A DNA stretch of 64,000 nt from positions 558,001-622,000 of the forward strand of contig LR990730.1 of assembly GCA_905142475.1 (NCBI GenBank). The letters run 5' to 3'. The stretch comes from Xanthomonas hydrangeae. Its GTDB lineage: Bacteria > Pseudomonadota > Gammaproteobacteria > Xanthomonadales > Xanthomonadaceae. Below, one piece after another: positions 48,901-57,360 of the stretch (its first letter is position 1; every line of letters begins with the position of its first letter). Under the pieces are notes generated by a model. The model was not told the origin of the DNA. It ran no database searches and worked only from the letters and a program-made list of their open reading frames with translations. The translations under genes and the position numbers were made by a program.

Positions 48901-49516
48901 TCGGCTGGCCGCCGCCGTTGCACAGGCGTGCGGGGCTGGTGGCGTTGCGCGGAGACGGCGCGCCGGTGGCGAAATCGGCCGCGTTGTTGTCGGTATCGGT
49001 GCAGCCTTCGCTGCCGCGCAGCACCGCCAGCGTATTGCTGGGGGCCGGTGTGGGTGCATTGCCTTCGGCGCAGCTGGCATTGCTGCCGTAGCCGACCAGG
49101 TCGGCATTGCCGATGGGGCAGGCACCGCTCAACGCGGCAGCCGTGCTGCTCAGTGCCACCTTGCCGGCGGTGCCGCTCATGGCGGTGGTGCCGGTGGCAT
49201 CGGGCGTGGGCAACGCAACGCTGCCGCCGCTGCCATCGGCCTGCTTGACCAGGTAATAGCCACCGGCCGGCACGTTGCCCGCCAATGGCGTGACCTGCCA
49301 GCTGCTGCCGGCGGCCGAGGCGTACTGCACCGACCAGCCGTCCAGGCTGACCGTGCTGCTGCCGGTGTTGTGCAGCTCGATGAAATCGCTGCGGAAGGTG
49401 GCACCACTGTTGCCGCCACCGCCGTAGACCTGGCTGATGACGACCTGGGCATTGGCGTGGCCGGCAACCGCCAGCGCACAGAGAAGTAAGGCTGCACGAC
49501 GCTGCAACACATGCAT
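45935..49516 (-). CDS. ExeM/NucH family extracellular endonuclease
   Basis: The protein has 1193 residues from MHVLQRRAALLLCALAVAGH, a Sec signal. Domains in order, approximate: lamin-tail domain (23-140, with DFIELHNTGSSTVSLDGWSV), Calx-beta (205-315, AEGNSGSRSFVFTLSLSQPA), an OB-like ExeM middle domain (320-580), the endonuclease/exonuclease/phosphatase domain (590-920, VAVATYNMERFFDDQNDP, VMGDFNAFEFNDG, RLSDHDPTIVLL), then two DUF11-type Ig-like repeats to the end. It degrades extracellular DNA, giving nutrient phosphate or remodelling biofilm. Calcium binding is likely. The start at 49516 has AGGGGA upstream; the longer frame to 49603 is unlikely. Single gene with its own terminator. Confidence 0.9.
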   Translation of the reverse strand: MHVLQRRAALLLCALAVAGHANAQVVISQVYGGGGNSGATFRSDFIELHNTGSSTVSLDGWSVQYASAAGSSWQVTPLAGNVPAGGYYLVKQADGSGGSVALPTPDATGTTAMSGTAGKVALSSTAAALSGACPIGNADLVGYGSNASCAEGNAPTPAPSNTLAVLRGSEGCTDTDNNAADFATGAPSPRNATSPARLCNGGGQPIATLADVSQAEGNSGSRSFVFTLSLSQPAGTGGVRFTAATTNGTAVAGSDYVALPATSIQIAAGERSATIAVEVLGDATPEPDETFALQISGLTGALPATLSATGTILNDDFSLLPIHAIQGKGARSPLEGQVVATSGIVTARRSAGFFLQAADAETDGDPATSEGVYVYTGSAPPDTAAIGNRVRVQGTVIEYVPTADPTQPPLTEIGGSLTVLLDSTGNPLPMPVALSANFPNPNGAYDQLEALEGMRVTAASLTVNAPTGGSVNETNATATSNGVFHAVVTGVPRAFREPGVQLPDPLPAGSPAGVPRWNTNPEVIAVGSAGVGAERLDLASGCVVLDVTGPLDYSFRRYTLYPERTPQVNCNGADQPRPAPLPRADDVAVATYNMERFFDDQNDPAIGEPVLTPAAFQARLNKASLAIRNYLHAPDIVGTVEVENLSVLQTLAARINTDAVAAGQPDPQYVAYLQEGNDVGGIDVGFLVKTGAVSAGVPRVEVVSIAQEGKTTTWTEPSGGVSLLNDRPPLVLTAKVHQTDGRVLPLTAIVVHQRSLNGTETDDAVGTRIRAKRQAQAEYLARLLQTRQQLDPAEQVLVMGDFNAFEFNDGYVDAMGTVTGRPAPDAQTVVNGDGVDLVNPDYTDLTWFNTPDQSYSYAFDGNVQSLDHIIANEALMRAPNIASLSVGHARINADFPGTARNDANTPTRLSDHDPTIVLLRMTPALRADLSVMVNAARAQVTEGERIDFSVDVENRGPDSAAFAAVALAFDAAVSPRVTAAPGWSCQPPETGTQTVVTCTIASLASGNAQRFAVQVEAGAELAGRTLTLAASVASQTPDPQPDNNTDTAAVAVQPRLRSDLAVRLEGPATLPTTAFNATYRVVLDNRGNAPATGVNVRIEGNTVSALSLLVPPSGWRCAKQLQSLRSAIFVCSTAAALQPGAQAAFQLTVAAKPIPAEGAVRVQASASSISPDANPADNAALIVTPISGGAGRR

Positions 49517-49775
49517 GAGATGAGAGTCCCCTGGTCCTTGAGACGTGAAACGCTCCCCTGGTCCGGCCACGTCCCTGGCCGGCAGCGCCGTTCGATTCTG
49601 CATGAATTTGCAGGCTTAGGTTGACCATATGGTTACACCGGCGCAGTGGCTGCGACTGCGCGGCCGGCGGCCCCATCCAATCCCGACTCTCGATTCCCCA
49701 ATCCCGATTCCCGCTGCGGCTGCCAACCCGTCGCCAGCGCGCTACCCTGGCCGACCCCATCGTCAGCGCTACGCC

Positions 49776-50669
49776 ATGCCCGTCGACAACAACCTGCGTG
49801 ACCTGGAACCCGGCATCCACACCGATCTGGAGGGGCGGCTGACCTATGGCGGTTATCTGCGGCTGGACCAGTTGCTCTCCGCGCAGCAGCCCTTGTCCGA
49901 GCCGGCGCACCACGACGAGATGCTGTTCATCATCCAGCACCAGACCTCCGAGCTGTGGCTGAAGCTGTTGGCGCACGAGCTGCGCGCAGCGATGGTGCAT
50001 CTGCAAAACGATCAGGTCTGGCAGTGCCGCAAGGTGCTGGCGCGCAGCAAACAGGTGCTACGCCAGCTCACCGAGCAATGGTCGGTGCTGGAAACGCTCA
50101 CCCCGAGCGAGTACATGGGGTTTCGCGATGTGCTGGGCCCCTCGTCCGGCTTCCAGTCGCTGCAGTACCGCTATATCGAGTTCCTGCTCGGCAACAAGAA
50201 CCCGCAGATGCTGCAGGTGTTCGCTTACGACCCGCAGGGCCAGGCGCGGCTGCGCGAGGTACTGGAAGCGCCCAGCCTCTACGAGGAATTCCTGCGCTAT
50301 CTGGCGCGTTTCGGGCACGCGATTCCGCAGCAGTACCAGGCGCGCGACTGGACCGCCGCGCATGTGGCCGACGATGCATTGCGTCCAGTATTTGAGCGCA
50401 TCTACGAAAACACCGACCGCTACTGGCGCGAGTATTCGCTGTGCGAGGACCTGGTGGATGTGGAAACCCAGTTCCAGCTCTGGCGCTTCCGCCACATGCG
50501 CACGGTGATGCGGGTGATCGGCTTCAAGCGCGGCACCGGTGGGTCGAGCGGTGTGGGGTTTTTGCAGCAGGCGCTGGCGCTGACGTTTTTCCCGGAGCTG
50601 TTCGACGTGCGCACGTCGGTGGGCGTGGAAAACCGCGCGCCGAGTGGTGGTGAGGCTGCGAAGGGTTGA
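49776..50669 (+). CDS. kynA: Tryptophan 2,3-dioxygenase
   Basis: The protein has 297 residues from MPVDNNLRD. This haem enzyme opens the indole ring of tryptophan to N-formylkynurenine. Counting from this start puts His55 in [10 protein letters not shown], Arg117 in YMGFRDVLG, Ser124 in GPSSGF, and the haem ligand in [20 protein letters not shown]. These are exactly the residues known from the X. campestris enzyme structure, which confirms the start. The frame from 49629 adds 49 residues with no match. No kynB or kynU lies beside it. Confidence 0.96.
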   Translation: MPVDNNLRDLEPGIHTDLEGRLTYGGYLRLDQLLSAQQPLSEPAHHDEMLFIIQHQTSELWLKLLAHELRAAMVHLQNDQVWQCRKVLARSKQVLRQLTEQWSVLETLTPSEYMGFRDVLGPSSGFQSLQYRYIEFLLGNKNPQMLQVFAYDPQGQARLREVLEAPSLYEEFLRYLARFGHAIPQQYQARDWTAAHVADDALRPVFERIYENTDRYWREYSLCEDLVDVETQFQLWRFRHMRTVMRVIGFKRGTGGSSGVGFLQQALALTFFPELFDVRTSVGVENRAPSGGEAAKG

Positions 50670-50692
50670 GGAGAACAGGCGGAAGCTGGCAG

Positions 50693-50710
50693 AGCGGACG
50701 TTGGTCCGCT
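50693..50710 (+). terminator. Short hairpin after kynA
   Basis: AGCGGAC, loop GTTG, GTCCGCT, 24 bases after the stop codon. No T-run follows, so termination is uncertain. Confidence 0.35.
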
Positions 50711-50929
50711 GGAGCAGCGTCCGGTCGCACGCAAGGCGAGGGGGATGCGGTGCGGGTACGAGCGTCATCCTGTGCCATCTCCACCACCAAGCCCCCACTC
50801 CAACCCGCTGGCATCACGCTCCCGAGTCCGGCGAATTTGACGTGAACATGACGTCTAAGTGATCCTCGCGCGTCGCCCAGGGCTCGCCCTGGGGCACCCA
50901 GCCATCACTGAATACGCAAGGGACACCTC

Positions 50930-52450
50930 ATGAGCGTTGACGCTACTGCGCCGACTTCCGCTACCACTCCGCCGCAGCCGCCTGCGCCTCCCGAGTTCCC
51001 GACACTGCTCGGCCACCCCCGGCCGCTGTGGATGCTGTTCATGACCGAATTCTGGGAACGCTTTGCGTTCTACGGCATTCGTTGGGCGCTGGTGCTGTAC
51101 ATCGTGGCGCAGTTCTTCGGTGGCGATGCCACCGGCCAGGCACCAGCAGGACGCACCTACGGGGCCTATCTCGCGCTGGTGTACGCGGCGGCGATCTTCG
51201 GCGGCTACGTGGCCGACCGCGTGCTCGGCTACCAACGCTCGATCCTGGTCGGTGCGGCGGTGATGGCCACCGGCCTGTTCCTGATCGCCATTCCCGACCA
51301 CACCATGTTCGAGATCGGCCTGGCCACCGTGGTGGTGGGCAACGGGCTGTTCAAACCGAACATCTCCACCATGGTCGGCAAGCTGTATTCGGTGGCCGAC
51401 CCGCGCCGCGACAGCGGTTTCACCATCTTCTACATGGGCATCAACCTCGGTGCGATGATCTCGCCGGTGCTGACCCAGTTGCTGGCCGAAAAGGTGTTCG
51501 GCACCCAGGCCATGCCGTCCTACAAGATGGTGTTCATGGCCTCCGGCGTGGGCATGCTGATCAGCCTGGTGTGGTTCTGGATCGGCCGCGCACAGCTCAA
51601 GGGCATCGGCGCACCGGCGCCGAACGCGCAGGGCATCGGCCGCGTGTTGATGGTGTTGGTCGGCTGCGTGCTTGCAGTTCCGGTGGTGTACTTCCTGCTC
51701 GCGGTCGGCGCGGACGTGTTGCAGATCGTGCTGACCGTGTTGTTCGTCGGCCTGTCGGTGATGCTGTTGGTGGAAGGCATTCGCGAAGGCAAGGTGCAGC
51801 GCGACAAGGTGATCGCGATGCTGATCATCTTCGCCTTCAACGTGTTGTTCTGGATGTTCTTCGAACAGGCCGGCAGCTCGTTCACCTTCCTGGCCGACAA
51901 CATCGTCGACCGCGGCTTTGGCGACTGGACCTTCCCGACCGCCTGGTTCCAGTCGGTGAACTCCATTGCCATCATCACGCTGGCGCCGATCATTGCCTGG
52001 ATCTGGGTCAAGTCCGGCCGCTTCAATCCCTCGATTCCGCGCAAGTTCGGCCTTGGCCTGCTGTTCAACGGCCTGGCGTTCCTGCTGCTGATGTTTGCAC
52101 TGTCGAGCCTGGTCAACGATGCTGGCAAGGTGCCGTTCTGGACCTTGTTCATGGTGTACGTGATCCAGTCGGTGGGCGAGTTGTGCCTGTCGCCGATCGG
52201 CCTGTCGATGGTGACCAAGCTGGCGCCGGTGCGCCTGGTCGGTTTCGGCATGGGTGGCTGGTTTTTGTCTACCGGCATCGGCAACAACCTGTCGGGCATT
52301 TTTGCCGGGCATGTCAGCGGAAGCGAAGGGATGAGCGTGTCCTCGGCCCTGAGCGGGTATACCTTCGGGTTTTGGGCGCTGCTGGGCGCCGGCGCGGTGT
52401 TGTTCCTGATCGCGCCGTTGATCAACAAACTGATGCATGGTGTGAAGTGA
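50930..52450 (+). CDS. POT family proton-dependent peptide transporter
   Basis: The protein has 506 residues and about 12-14 membrane helices. The POT signature TEFWERFAFYGIRWALVLYI contains ExxERFxxYG, which couples proton to peptide. FYMGINLGAMISPVLTQLLA is the PTR2 motif, and FWMFFEQAGSSFTFLADN is the third conserved block. It imports di- and tripeptides. It is followed after 11 bases by the thioredoxin-like lipoprotein, likely one transcript. Confidence 0.93.
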   Translation: MSVDATAPTSATTPPQPPAPPEFPTLLGHPRPLWMLFMTEFWERFAFYGIRWALVLYIVAQFFGGDATGQAPAGRTYGAYLALVYAAAIFGGYVADRVLGYQRSILVGAAVMATGLFLIAIPDHTMFEIGLATVVVGNGLFKPNISTMVGKLYSVADPRRDSGFTIFYMGINLGAMISPVLTQLLAEKVFGTQAMPSYKMVFMASGVGMLISLVWFWIGRAQLKGIGAPAPNAQGIGRVLMVLVGCVLAVPVVYFLLAVGADVLQIVLTVLFVGLSVMLLVEGIREGKVQRDKVIAMLIIFAFNVLFWMFFEQAGSSFTFLADNIVDRGFGDWTFPTAWFQSVNSIAIITLAPIIAWIWVKSGRFNPSIPRKFGLGLLFNGLAFLLLMFALSSLVNDAGKVPFWTLFMVYVIQSVGELCLSPIGLSMVTKLAPVRLVGFGMGGWFLSTGIGNNLSGIFAGHVSGSEGMSVSSALSGYTFGFWALLGAGAVLFLIAPLINKLMHGVK

Positions 52451-52461
52451 GGAGAACCGCA

Positions 52462-53067
52462 ATGCCGATGAAATCCACTGTCTGTGGCCCGCTGCTGGCG
52501 GGCATGTTGCTCACAAGCTTGCTGAGTGCCTGTGGGAAGCCCAGCGAGCAGCAGGAGGCGCCACGGCCGCTGGACACCTCGATGCAGAAGCCGCCCAGCG
52601 CCGATCCCAGCCAGCCGGTGTCTTCCGGCAATACGCCCACCGCTGCAGATATCGCCGCCGCCGCTGCGCTCAACGCGCAATACGACCCCTCACGCGATCC
52701 GGCCGCGGATCTGGAGACCGCCAAGGTCGAGGCCAAGCGCGGTGGCAAGCGCATCGTGCTCAACGTCGGCAACGCGGCCTGCGAGCCGTGCAAGGCGCTG
52801 GACGAGCTGATGGGTGGCGATGCCGAGCTACGCAGCTTCCGCGATGCGCACTTTGTGGTGGTCAAGGTCAACCGCGATGCGGCCAACGAGAACGCGGCCT
52901 TCCTGTCGCAGTTCGCCCAACTCAACGACTACCCGTCGCTGCTGGTGCTGGACAACGACGGCAAGCCGCTGACCCTGCAGTCCGGCCCGGAGCTGCGCAA
53001 GGGCGAGGGGTACGATCGCAAGAAGCTGTTCGACTTCCTCAAGCAGTGGGCGCCGCCGCAGGCGTGA
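52462..53067 (+). CDS. Thioredoxin-fold lipoprotein
   Basis: The protein has 201 residues. The signal peptide (PLLAGMLLTSLLSAC) has a lipobox. A Pro/Ser-rich linker of about 50 residues follows, then a thioredoxin fold with VLNVGNAACEPCKALDELMG, i.e. a CEPC redox site, and NDYPSLLVLDNDG with the cis-proline. This is a membrane-tethered periplasmic thiol protein. Partner unknown. A GGAG site precedes ATG. Confidence 0.88.
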   Translation: MPMKSTVCGPLLAGMLLTSLLSACGKPSEQQEAPRPLDTSMQKPPSADPSQPVSSGNTPTAADIAAAAALNAQYDPSRDPAADLETAKVEAKRGGKRIVLNVGNAACEPCKALDELMGGDAELRSFRDAHFVVVKVNRDAANENAAFLSQFAQLNDYPSLLVLDNDGKPLTLQSGPELRKGEGYDRKKLFDFLKQWAPPQA

Positions 53068-53169
53068 TGCTCGCTGCAGCGTCATGCAAAATCCTGCGCT
53101 GCGGGTAGCGTTGTTCACTCAGGCCTCTGATCGAGTCTTGGCGACTCGGCGCAGTGTCCCAGCGCAATG

Positions 53170-53205
53170 AAAACGGCGCTTCCCCGCGAAGGAAAGCGCC
53201 GTTTT
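53170..53205. terminator. Bidirectional terminator, thioredoxin gene / MarR gene
   Basis: AAAACGGCGCTT (53170-53181) pairs perfectly with AAGCGCCGTTTT (53194-53205) around 12 bases, giving T-rich ends on both strands between convergent genes. Confidence 0.88.
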
Positions 53206-53298
53206 GTTGACCGAACCGCACGAACGCGCTGCATGGATTGTGAGTGGTCTGCGCCGAATCGCCGATCACCCGCATCGCCTCTCAATCGTGCGAGAGCC

Positions 53299-53787
53299 TC
53301 ACTCCTTACCGGCCATCTTCGGCAGCCCATCCTTGGCCAGCCGGTCGATCAGCTTTTCCAGGATCTGCTGCTCCTCGGCACTGAACACCGACATCAGCCG
53401 CTGCTCCATCTCGTTGACCAGCGGGGCGACGGTCTCGTACACCTGGCGCCCGGCCGGCGACAGTGCCAGCATCGAGCGGCGGCGGTCGTCGCCATGGGTT
53501 TCGCGGCGGATGAAGCCGCGCTCCAGCAGGCGCGCCACGGCGCGGCTCACTGCAACTTTATCCATCGCGGTGCGGTCGGAGACTTCACTGGCCGAGGAAC
53601 CCGGATACAGCGCCAGGATGGTGATCACCCGCCACTCGGGAATGGCCATCCCGTAACGATCGCCGTAGACCTTGGCGATGTTGCTGCTGATGCGGTTGGA
53701 CAGCACGCTGAGGCGATACGGCAGGAACTGCTCGAGGTTGAGCAGCACAGGATGGTGCGGCGGAGTGGGGGCGTCGAGATCGCTCAT
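53299..53787 (-). CDS. MarR family regulator
   Basis: The protein has 162 residues from MSDLDAPT. Winged helix: MAIPEWRVITILALYPGSSA, recognition helix region SDRTAMDKVAVSRAVARLLE, and wing with RGFIRRETHGDDRRRSMLAL. It is divergent from hppD, the first gene of homogentisate breakdown, so control of tyrosine catabolism by an aromatic acid ligand is likely. The longer frame to 53937 runs into hppD's region and is rejected. Confidence 0.9.
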   Translation of the reverse strand: MSDLDAPTPPHHPVLLNLEQFLPYRLSVLSNRISSNIAKVYGDRYGMAIPEWRVITILALYPGSSASEVSDRTAMDKVAVSRAVARLLERGFIRRETHGDDRRRSMLALSPAGRQVYETVAPLVNEMEQRLMSVFSAEEQQILEKLIDRLAKDGLPKMAGKE

Positions 53788-53909
53788 GTTGCACTGTGTC
53801 TTGATTTTGGTTTCATTTGCAACTACAAACCGTGGGTGGCCTGCACATTCTCGCGGGTCTTCTGCCACCCCGCATAGCCCTGCGGACGGCCTAGCGTGGA
53901 GAAACGACG
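53788..53909. promoter_or_regulatory. Divergent promoter region, MarR / hppD
   Basis: An AT-rich stretch at 53796-53828 (GTCTTGATTTTGGTTTCATT) contains TGCAAC, with its complement GTTGCA just after the MarR start codon. This spaced inverted pair may be the MarR site. Evidence is weak. Confidence 0.35.
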
Positions 53910-55025
53910 ATGAGCGCACAACCGAGCAGTACCGCAACCCGCCCGAACCTGGGCATGCAGGTCACCACCTTCGACAACCCGATGGGGATCGACGGGTTCG
54001 AATTCGTCGAATTCGCCGCCCCCGCCGGCCAGGCGGAACAGCTGCACGACTACTTCCGCAAGATGGGCTTCAGCCCGGTGCTGCGCCACCGCAGCCGCGC
54101 CATTACCGTCTATCGCCAGGGCGGGGTCAACTTCCTGCTCAACGAAGACCCCGATTCATTTGCCGCCGATTTCGCCGCTGCGCACGGCCCGAGCGCCTGC
54201 GGCTTTGCGATCCGCTTCCGCACCCCGGCGCAGACGGTGCTCCAGACCGTGCTGAGCAACGGCGGCGAAGCGGTGCAGGACAAGGCCGAAACGCGCGCAG
54301 TGCCGGCGCCGGTGGTCAAGGGCATCGGCGACTGCATGCTGTATCTGGTGGACCGCTATGGCGACGCGGGCAGCATCTACGACGCCGACTACGAGCCGAT
54401 CGAAGGCGCCGACCAACACCCGGCCGGCTTCGGGCTGACCTTCATCGACCACCTGACCCACAACCTGTACTTCGGCAACATGCAGCGCTGGTCGGATTAC
54501 TACGAGCGCCTGTTCAACTTCCGCGAGATCCGCTACTTCGACATCAAGGGCGCCAAGACCGGCCTGGTGTCAAAGGCGATGACCGCCCCGGACGGCATCG
54601 TGCGCATTCCGCTCAACGAGTCCTCCGACCCCAAGAGCCAGATCAACGAGTATCTGGACGCCTATCAGGGCGAAGGCATCCAGCACATCGCCTGCTTTAC
54701 CGACGACATCTACACCAGCGTGGAAAAGATGCGCGAGGCGGGCGTGAGTTTTCTCGACACGCCGGACACCTATTTCGACGTGGTGGACCTGCGCATCCCC
54801 GAGCACGGCGAAGACGTCGCACGCCTGCGCCGCAACAAGATCCTGATCGATGCCGATGTGGACACCAAGCAGCGCAAGCTGCTGCAGATCTTCACTACCA
54901 ACTGCATCGGCCCGATCTTCTTCGAGATCATCCAGCGCAAGGGCAATGAGGGCTTTGGCGAGGGTAATTTCCAGGCGTTGTTCGAGAGCATCGAGCGCGA
55001 TCAGATGAAGCGTGGGGTGCTATAA
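53910..55025 (+). CDS. hppD: 4-Hydroxyphenylpyruvate dioxygenase
   Basis: The protein has 371 residues. It converts 4-hydroxyphenylpyruvate to homogentisate with non-haem iron. It consists of two vicinal-oxygen-chelate halves. The metal ligands are expected in FIDHLTHNLYFGNM (first His), GIQHIACFTDDI (second His) and IGPIFFEIIQRKGNEGFGEG (Glu). The final helix region GNFQALFESIERDQMKRGVL covers the active site. It feeds hmgA downstream, and the two are now separated by a DUF559 cassette. Confidence 0.96.
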   Translation: MSAQPSSTATRPNLGMQVTTFDNPMGIDGFEFVEFAAPAGQAEQLHDYFRKMGFSPVLRHRSRAITVYRQGGVNFLLNEDPDSFAADFAAAHGPSACGFAIRFRTPAQTVLQTVLSNGGEAVQDKAETRAVPAPVVKGIGDCMLYLVDRYGDAGSIYDADYEPIEGADQHPAGFGLTFIDHLTHNLYFGNMQRWSDYYERLFNFREIRYFDIKGAKTGLVSKAMTAPDGIVRIPLNESSDPKSQINEYLDAYQGEGIQHIACFTDDIYTSVEKMREAGVSFLDTPDTYFDVVDLRIPEHGEDVARLRRNKILIDADVDTKQRKLLQIFTTNCIGPIFFEIIQRKGNEGFGEGNFQALFESIERDQMKRGVL

Positions 55026-55259
55026 GTCTGGGATTGGTGATTCGCAATTCGGGATTTGTGGTTGGTGCTATTAACTGCGTCGGTGCGGGTTTGCAGTGGC
55101 ATTCGTTGTGATGCCTAACGCCGCAGCTTGTTAAATCAGGCGGAGCTTTGGTATGGATCAGGCGAATTACACAGACAAGTCGCATGTAGCAGCCAATCGC
55201 GCGCGCGCCAAGCAACGCATGTGTCTGACAACACAGAGTGATGAAAACGTACGTTGCTG

Positions 55260-55304
55260 AAGCCCCTCTCCCCACGGGAGAGGGGTTGGGGTGAGGGTAC
55301 GGTG
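55260..55304. repeat. Left inverted repeat of the DUF559 cassette
   Basis: This 45-base sequence, read on the minus strand, equals 55656-55700 with one mismatch. It contains the perfect stem CCCCTCTCCC/GGGAGAGGGG (55263-55272 and 55276-55285). Confidence 0.95.
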
Positions 55305-55309
55305 GAACG

Positions 55310-55702
55310 ATGAAAATCAAACCACCATTACCCACTGTTACGCGCACCCACGCACGTGCATTACGCAGTGAGATGACAGACGCAGAGCGCGCACTTTGGC
55401 GCTGTTTACGCAGCAATCAACTACAAGGTTTCAAGTTCAGACGTCAGCATCCGATTCCGCCGTACATCGCAGATTTTTGTTGTATCGATGTGGCGTTGGT
55501 TGTTGAGCTGGATGGATCGCAGCACCAAGCATCCAGCGATCAGGCAAGGACGCGGTGGCTGCAATCGAAGGGATGGACAGTGCTGCGCTTCTGGAACAAC
55601 GATGTATTGCTTTCGCTGGATGCGGTGGTTGAGACGATCTGCAAGATGGTCGCTACACCGTACCCTCACCCCAACCCCTCTCCCGAGGGGAGAGGGGCTT
55701 AA
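55310..55702 (+). CDS. DUF559 (Vsr-like) endonuclease-domain protein
   Basis: The protein has 130 residues. RALRSEMTDAERALWRCLRS, then GFKFRRQHPIPPYIADFCCI, DVALVVELDGSQH and GWTVLRFWNNDV are the conserved blocks of DUF559. This is a PD-(D/E)xK-like fold related to Vsr mismatch endonucleases; the D..E-x-D acidic set (ADF, ELDGSQH) is intact. The ATG lies five bases after the left inverted repeat. The last 14 residues (PYPHPNPSPEGRGA) are encoded by the right one. In vivo function is unknown. It may move or maintain the repeat. Confidence 0.85.
   Translation: MKIKPPLPTVTRTHARALRSEMTDAERALWRCLRSNQLQGFKFRRQHPIPPYIADFCCIDVALVVELDGSQHQASSDQARTRWLQSKGWTVLRFWNNDVLLSLDAVVETICKMVATPYPHPNPSPEGRGA
55656..55700. 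repeat. Right inverted repeat of the DUF559 cassette
   Basis: CACCGTACCCTCACCCCAAC followed by the hairpin (55675-55684 with 55688-55697). It is the reverse complement of 55260-55304 with one mismatch, and it overlaps the 3' end of the DUF559 frame. Confidence 0.95.
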
Positions 55703-55738
55703 TTCCAGCCCCTGTGGGGGCACAGTCCGGGCGCACCC

Positions 55739-57043
55739 ATGCACAACGACCAGCGTTACATGACCGGTTTCGGCAATGAATTCGCCAGCGAGGCAGTAGC
55801 CGATACCTTGCCGGTGGGGCAGAACTCGCCGCAGCGTGTGGCGCACGGGTTGTATGCCGAGCAGTTGTCAGGCACGGCGTTCACCGCGCCGCGCGGCGAG
55901 AACCGGCGCAGCTGGCTGTATCGCATCCGTCCGGCGGCGGTGCATGGTGCGTTCTCGTTGATCGAGCAATCCACCTTCCACAATGACTTCGGTCGCGGTC
56001 CGGTGCCGCCGGATCAACTACGTTGGAGTCCATTGCCGTTGCCCTCCACGCCAACCGATTTTGTAGATGGTCTCTACACCATGGCCGGCAACGGCGGGCC
56101 GGAGGCGATATCCGGTGTCGCCGTGCATCTGTATGCGGCCAATGCCTCCATGCGCGATCGCTTCTTCTACGACGCCGATGGCGAATTGCTGCTGGTGCCG
56201 CAACTCGGCCGCCTGCGTATCCACACCGAGCTGGGCGTGCTGGAGCTGGAGCCGCAACAGATCGGGGTGATACCGCGCGGTGTGCGGTTTCGTGTCGAGC
56301 TGCCCGATGGCGAAGCGCGCGGCTATGTCTGCGAAAACTTCGGCGCATTGCTGCGCCTGCCCGACCTGGGGCCGATCGGCTCGAACGGGCTGGCCAATGC
56401 GCGCGATTTCGAAACCCCGCATGCGGTCTTCGAACAACGCGAGGGCGCTTTCGAACTGGTGGCAAAGTTCCAAGGCCATCTATGGCGTGCCGACATCGGC
56501 CACTCCCCGCTGGATGTCGTCGCTTGGCACGGCAACTACGCGCCGTATCGCTACGATCTGCGCCGCTTCAACACCATCGGCTCGATCAGTTTCGATCACC
56601 CGGACCCGAGCATCTTTACCGTGCTGACCTCGCCCAGCGACACGCAGGGCACCGCGAACATGGATTTTGCGATCTTCCCGCCGCGCTGGCTGGTGGCGCA
56701 ACACACCTTCCGCCCGCCGTGGTTCCATCGCAATGTGGCCAGCGAGTTCATGGGCCTTGTGCACGGCGTCTACGACGCCAAGGCCGACGGCTTCGCGCCG
56801 GGTGGGGCATCGCTGCACAACTGCATGAGCGGGCACGGCCCGGACGCGGCAACCTTCGACAAGGCCTCGCACGCCGATCTCACCCGCCCGGATGTGATCA
56901 CCGAGACCATGGCTTTCATGTTCGAGACGCGTGCGGTGTTGCGTCCTACCGGGCAAGCGCTGCAGGCAGCGCATCGGCAGGGCGATTATCAGCAGTGCTG
57001 GTCGGGCTTGCGTGCGGCGTTTCAGCTGCCGACCTCGGAATGA
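55739..57043 (+). CDS. hmgA: Homogentisate 1,2-dioxygenase
   Basis: The protein has 434 residues. It cleaves the ring of homogentisate to maleylacetoacetate with Fe(II). Recognised by the opening [13 protein letters not shown], the [17 protein letters not shown] region, and the iron site: [17 protein letters not shown] (His and Glu) and [19 protein letters not shown] (His). Its loss in xanthomonads typically gives brown pyomelanin, which is general knowledge. The maleylacetoacetate isomerase and fumarylacetoacetase genes are not in the window. Confidence 0.96.
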   Translation: MHNDQRYMTGFGNEFASEAVADTLPVGQNSPQRVAHGLYAEQLSGTAFTAPRGENRRSWLYRIRPAAVHGAFSLIEQSTFHNDFGRGPVPPDQLRWSPLPLPSTPTDFVDGLYTMAGNGGPEAISGVAVHLYAANASMRDRFFYDADGELLLVPQLGRLRIHTELGVLELEPQQIGVIPRGVRFRVELPDGEARGYVCENFGALLRLPDLGPIGSNGLANARDFETPHAVFEQREGAFELVAKFQGHLWRADIGHSPLDVVAWHGNYAPYRYDLRRFNTIGSISFDHPDPSIFTVLTSPSDTQGTANMDFAIFPPRWLVAQHTFRPPWFHRNVASEFMGLVHGVYDAKADGFAPGGASLHNCMSGHGPDAATFDKASHADLTRPDVITETMAFMFETRAVLRPTGQALQAAHRQGDYQQCWSGLRAAFQLPTSE

Positions 57044-57360
57044 TGCGATGTCAGAGCGGCTGATAAGACGCCGCGAGCGCTCGGCAGGCGGGTGCGGGCA
57101 GCGCGCACGACGCTTGTCGTCCCGGTCGCGCCGTCGCAGCACGCGCTGGACGGCGTTCCGATACGGCCAGTGGCCTGGCATCGTTCGTCTTGCTGGGCAA
57201 AACGATGCGCACGAAGGGAGATGCCGCACCGAGCAATGACCGTGCCGCGTGGCGGTGAGCAGCAGTCGTGATGTCGATCGCTTCAGGCCCGCAGCTAGAC
57301 CAGGGTGATATCAGGGCGCGCCGCTCGCGCTACCCATCGCTACTGGATACCGCTGCTGGA
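57044..57360. other. Intergenic region without a recognised feature
   Basis: About 317 bases between convergent genes. I see no hairpin with a T-run and no supported gene. Confidence 0.4.

Noticed and set aside
46853..49489. 878-codon plus-strand frame
   Set aside because: Antisense to the ExeM nuclease, which has clear domains, a signal peptide and a terminator.
50855..52462. 535-codon minus-strand frame
   Set aside because: Antisense to the POT transporter; the translation is His/Gln-rich with no membrane segment or motif.
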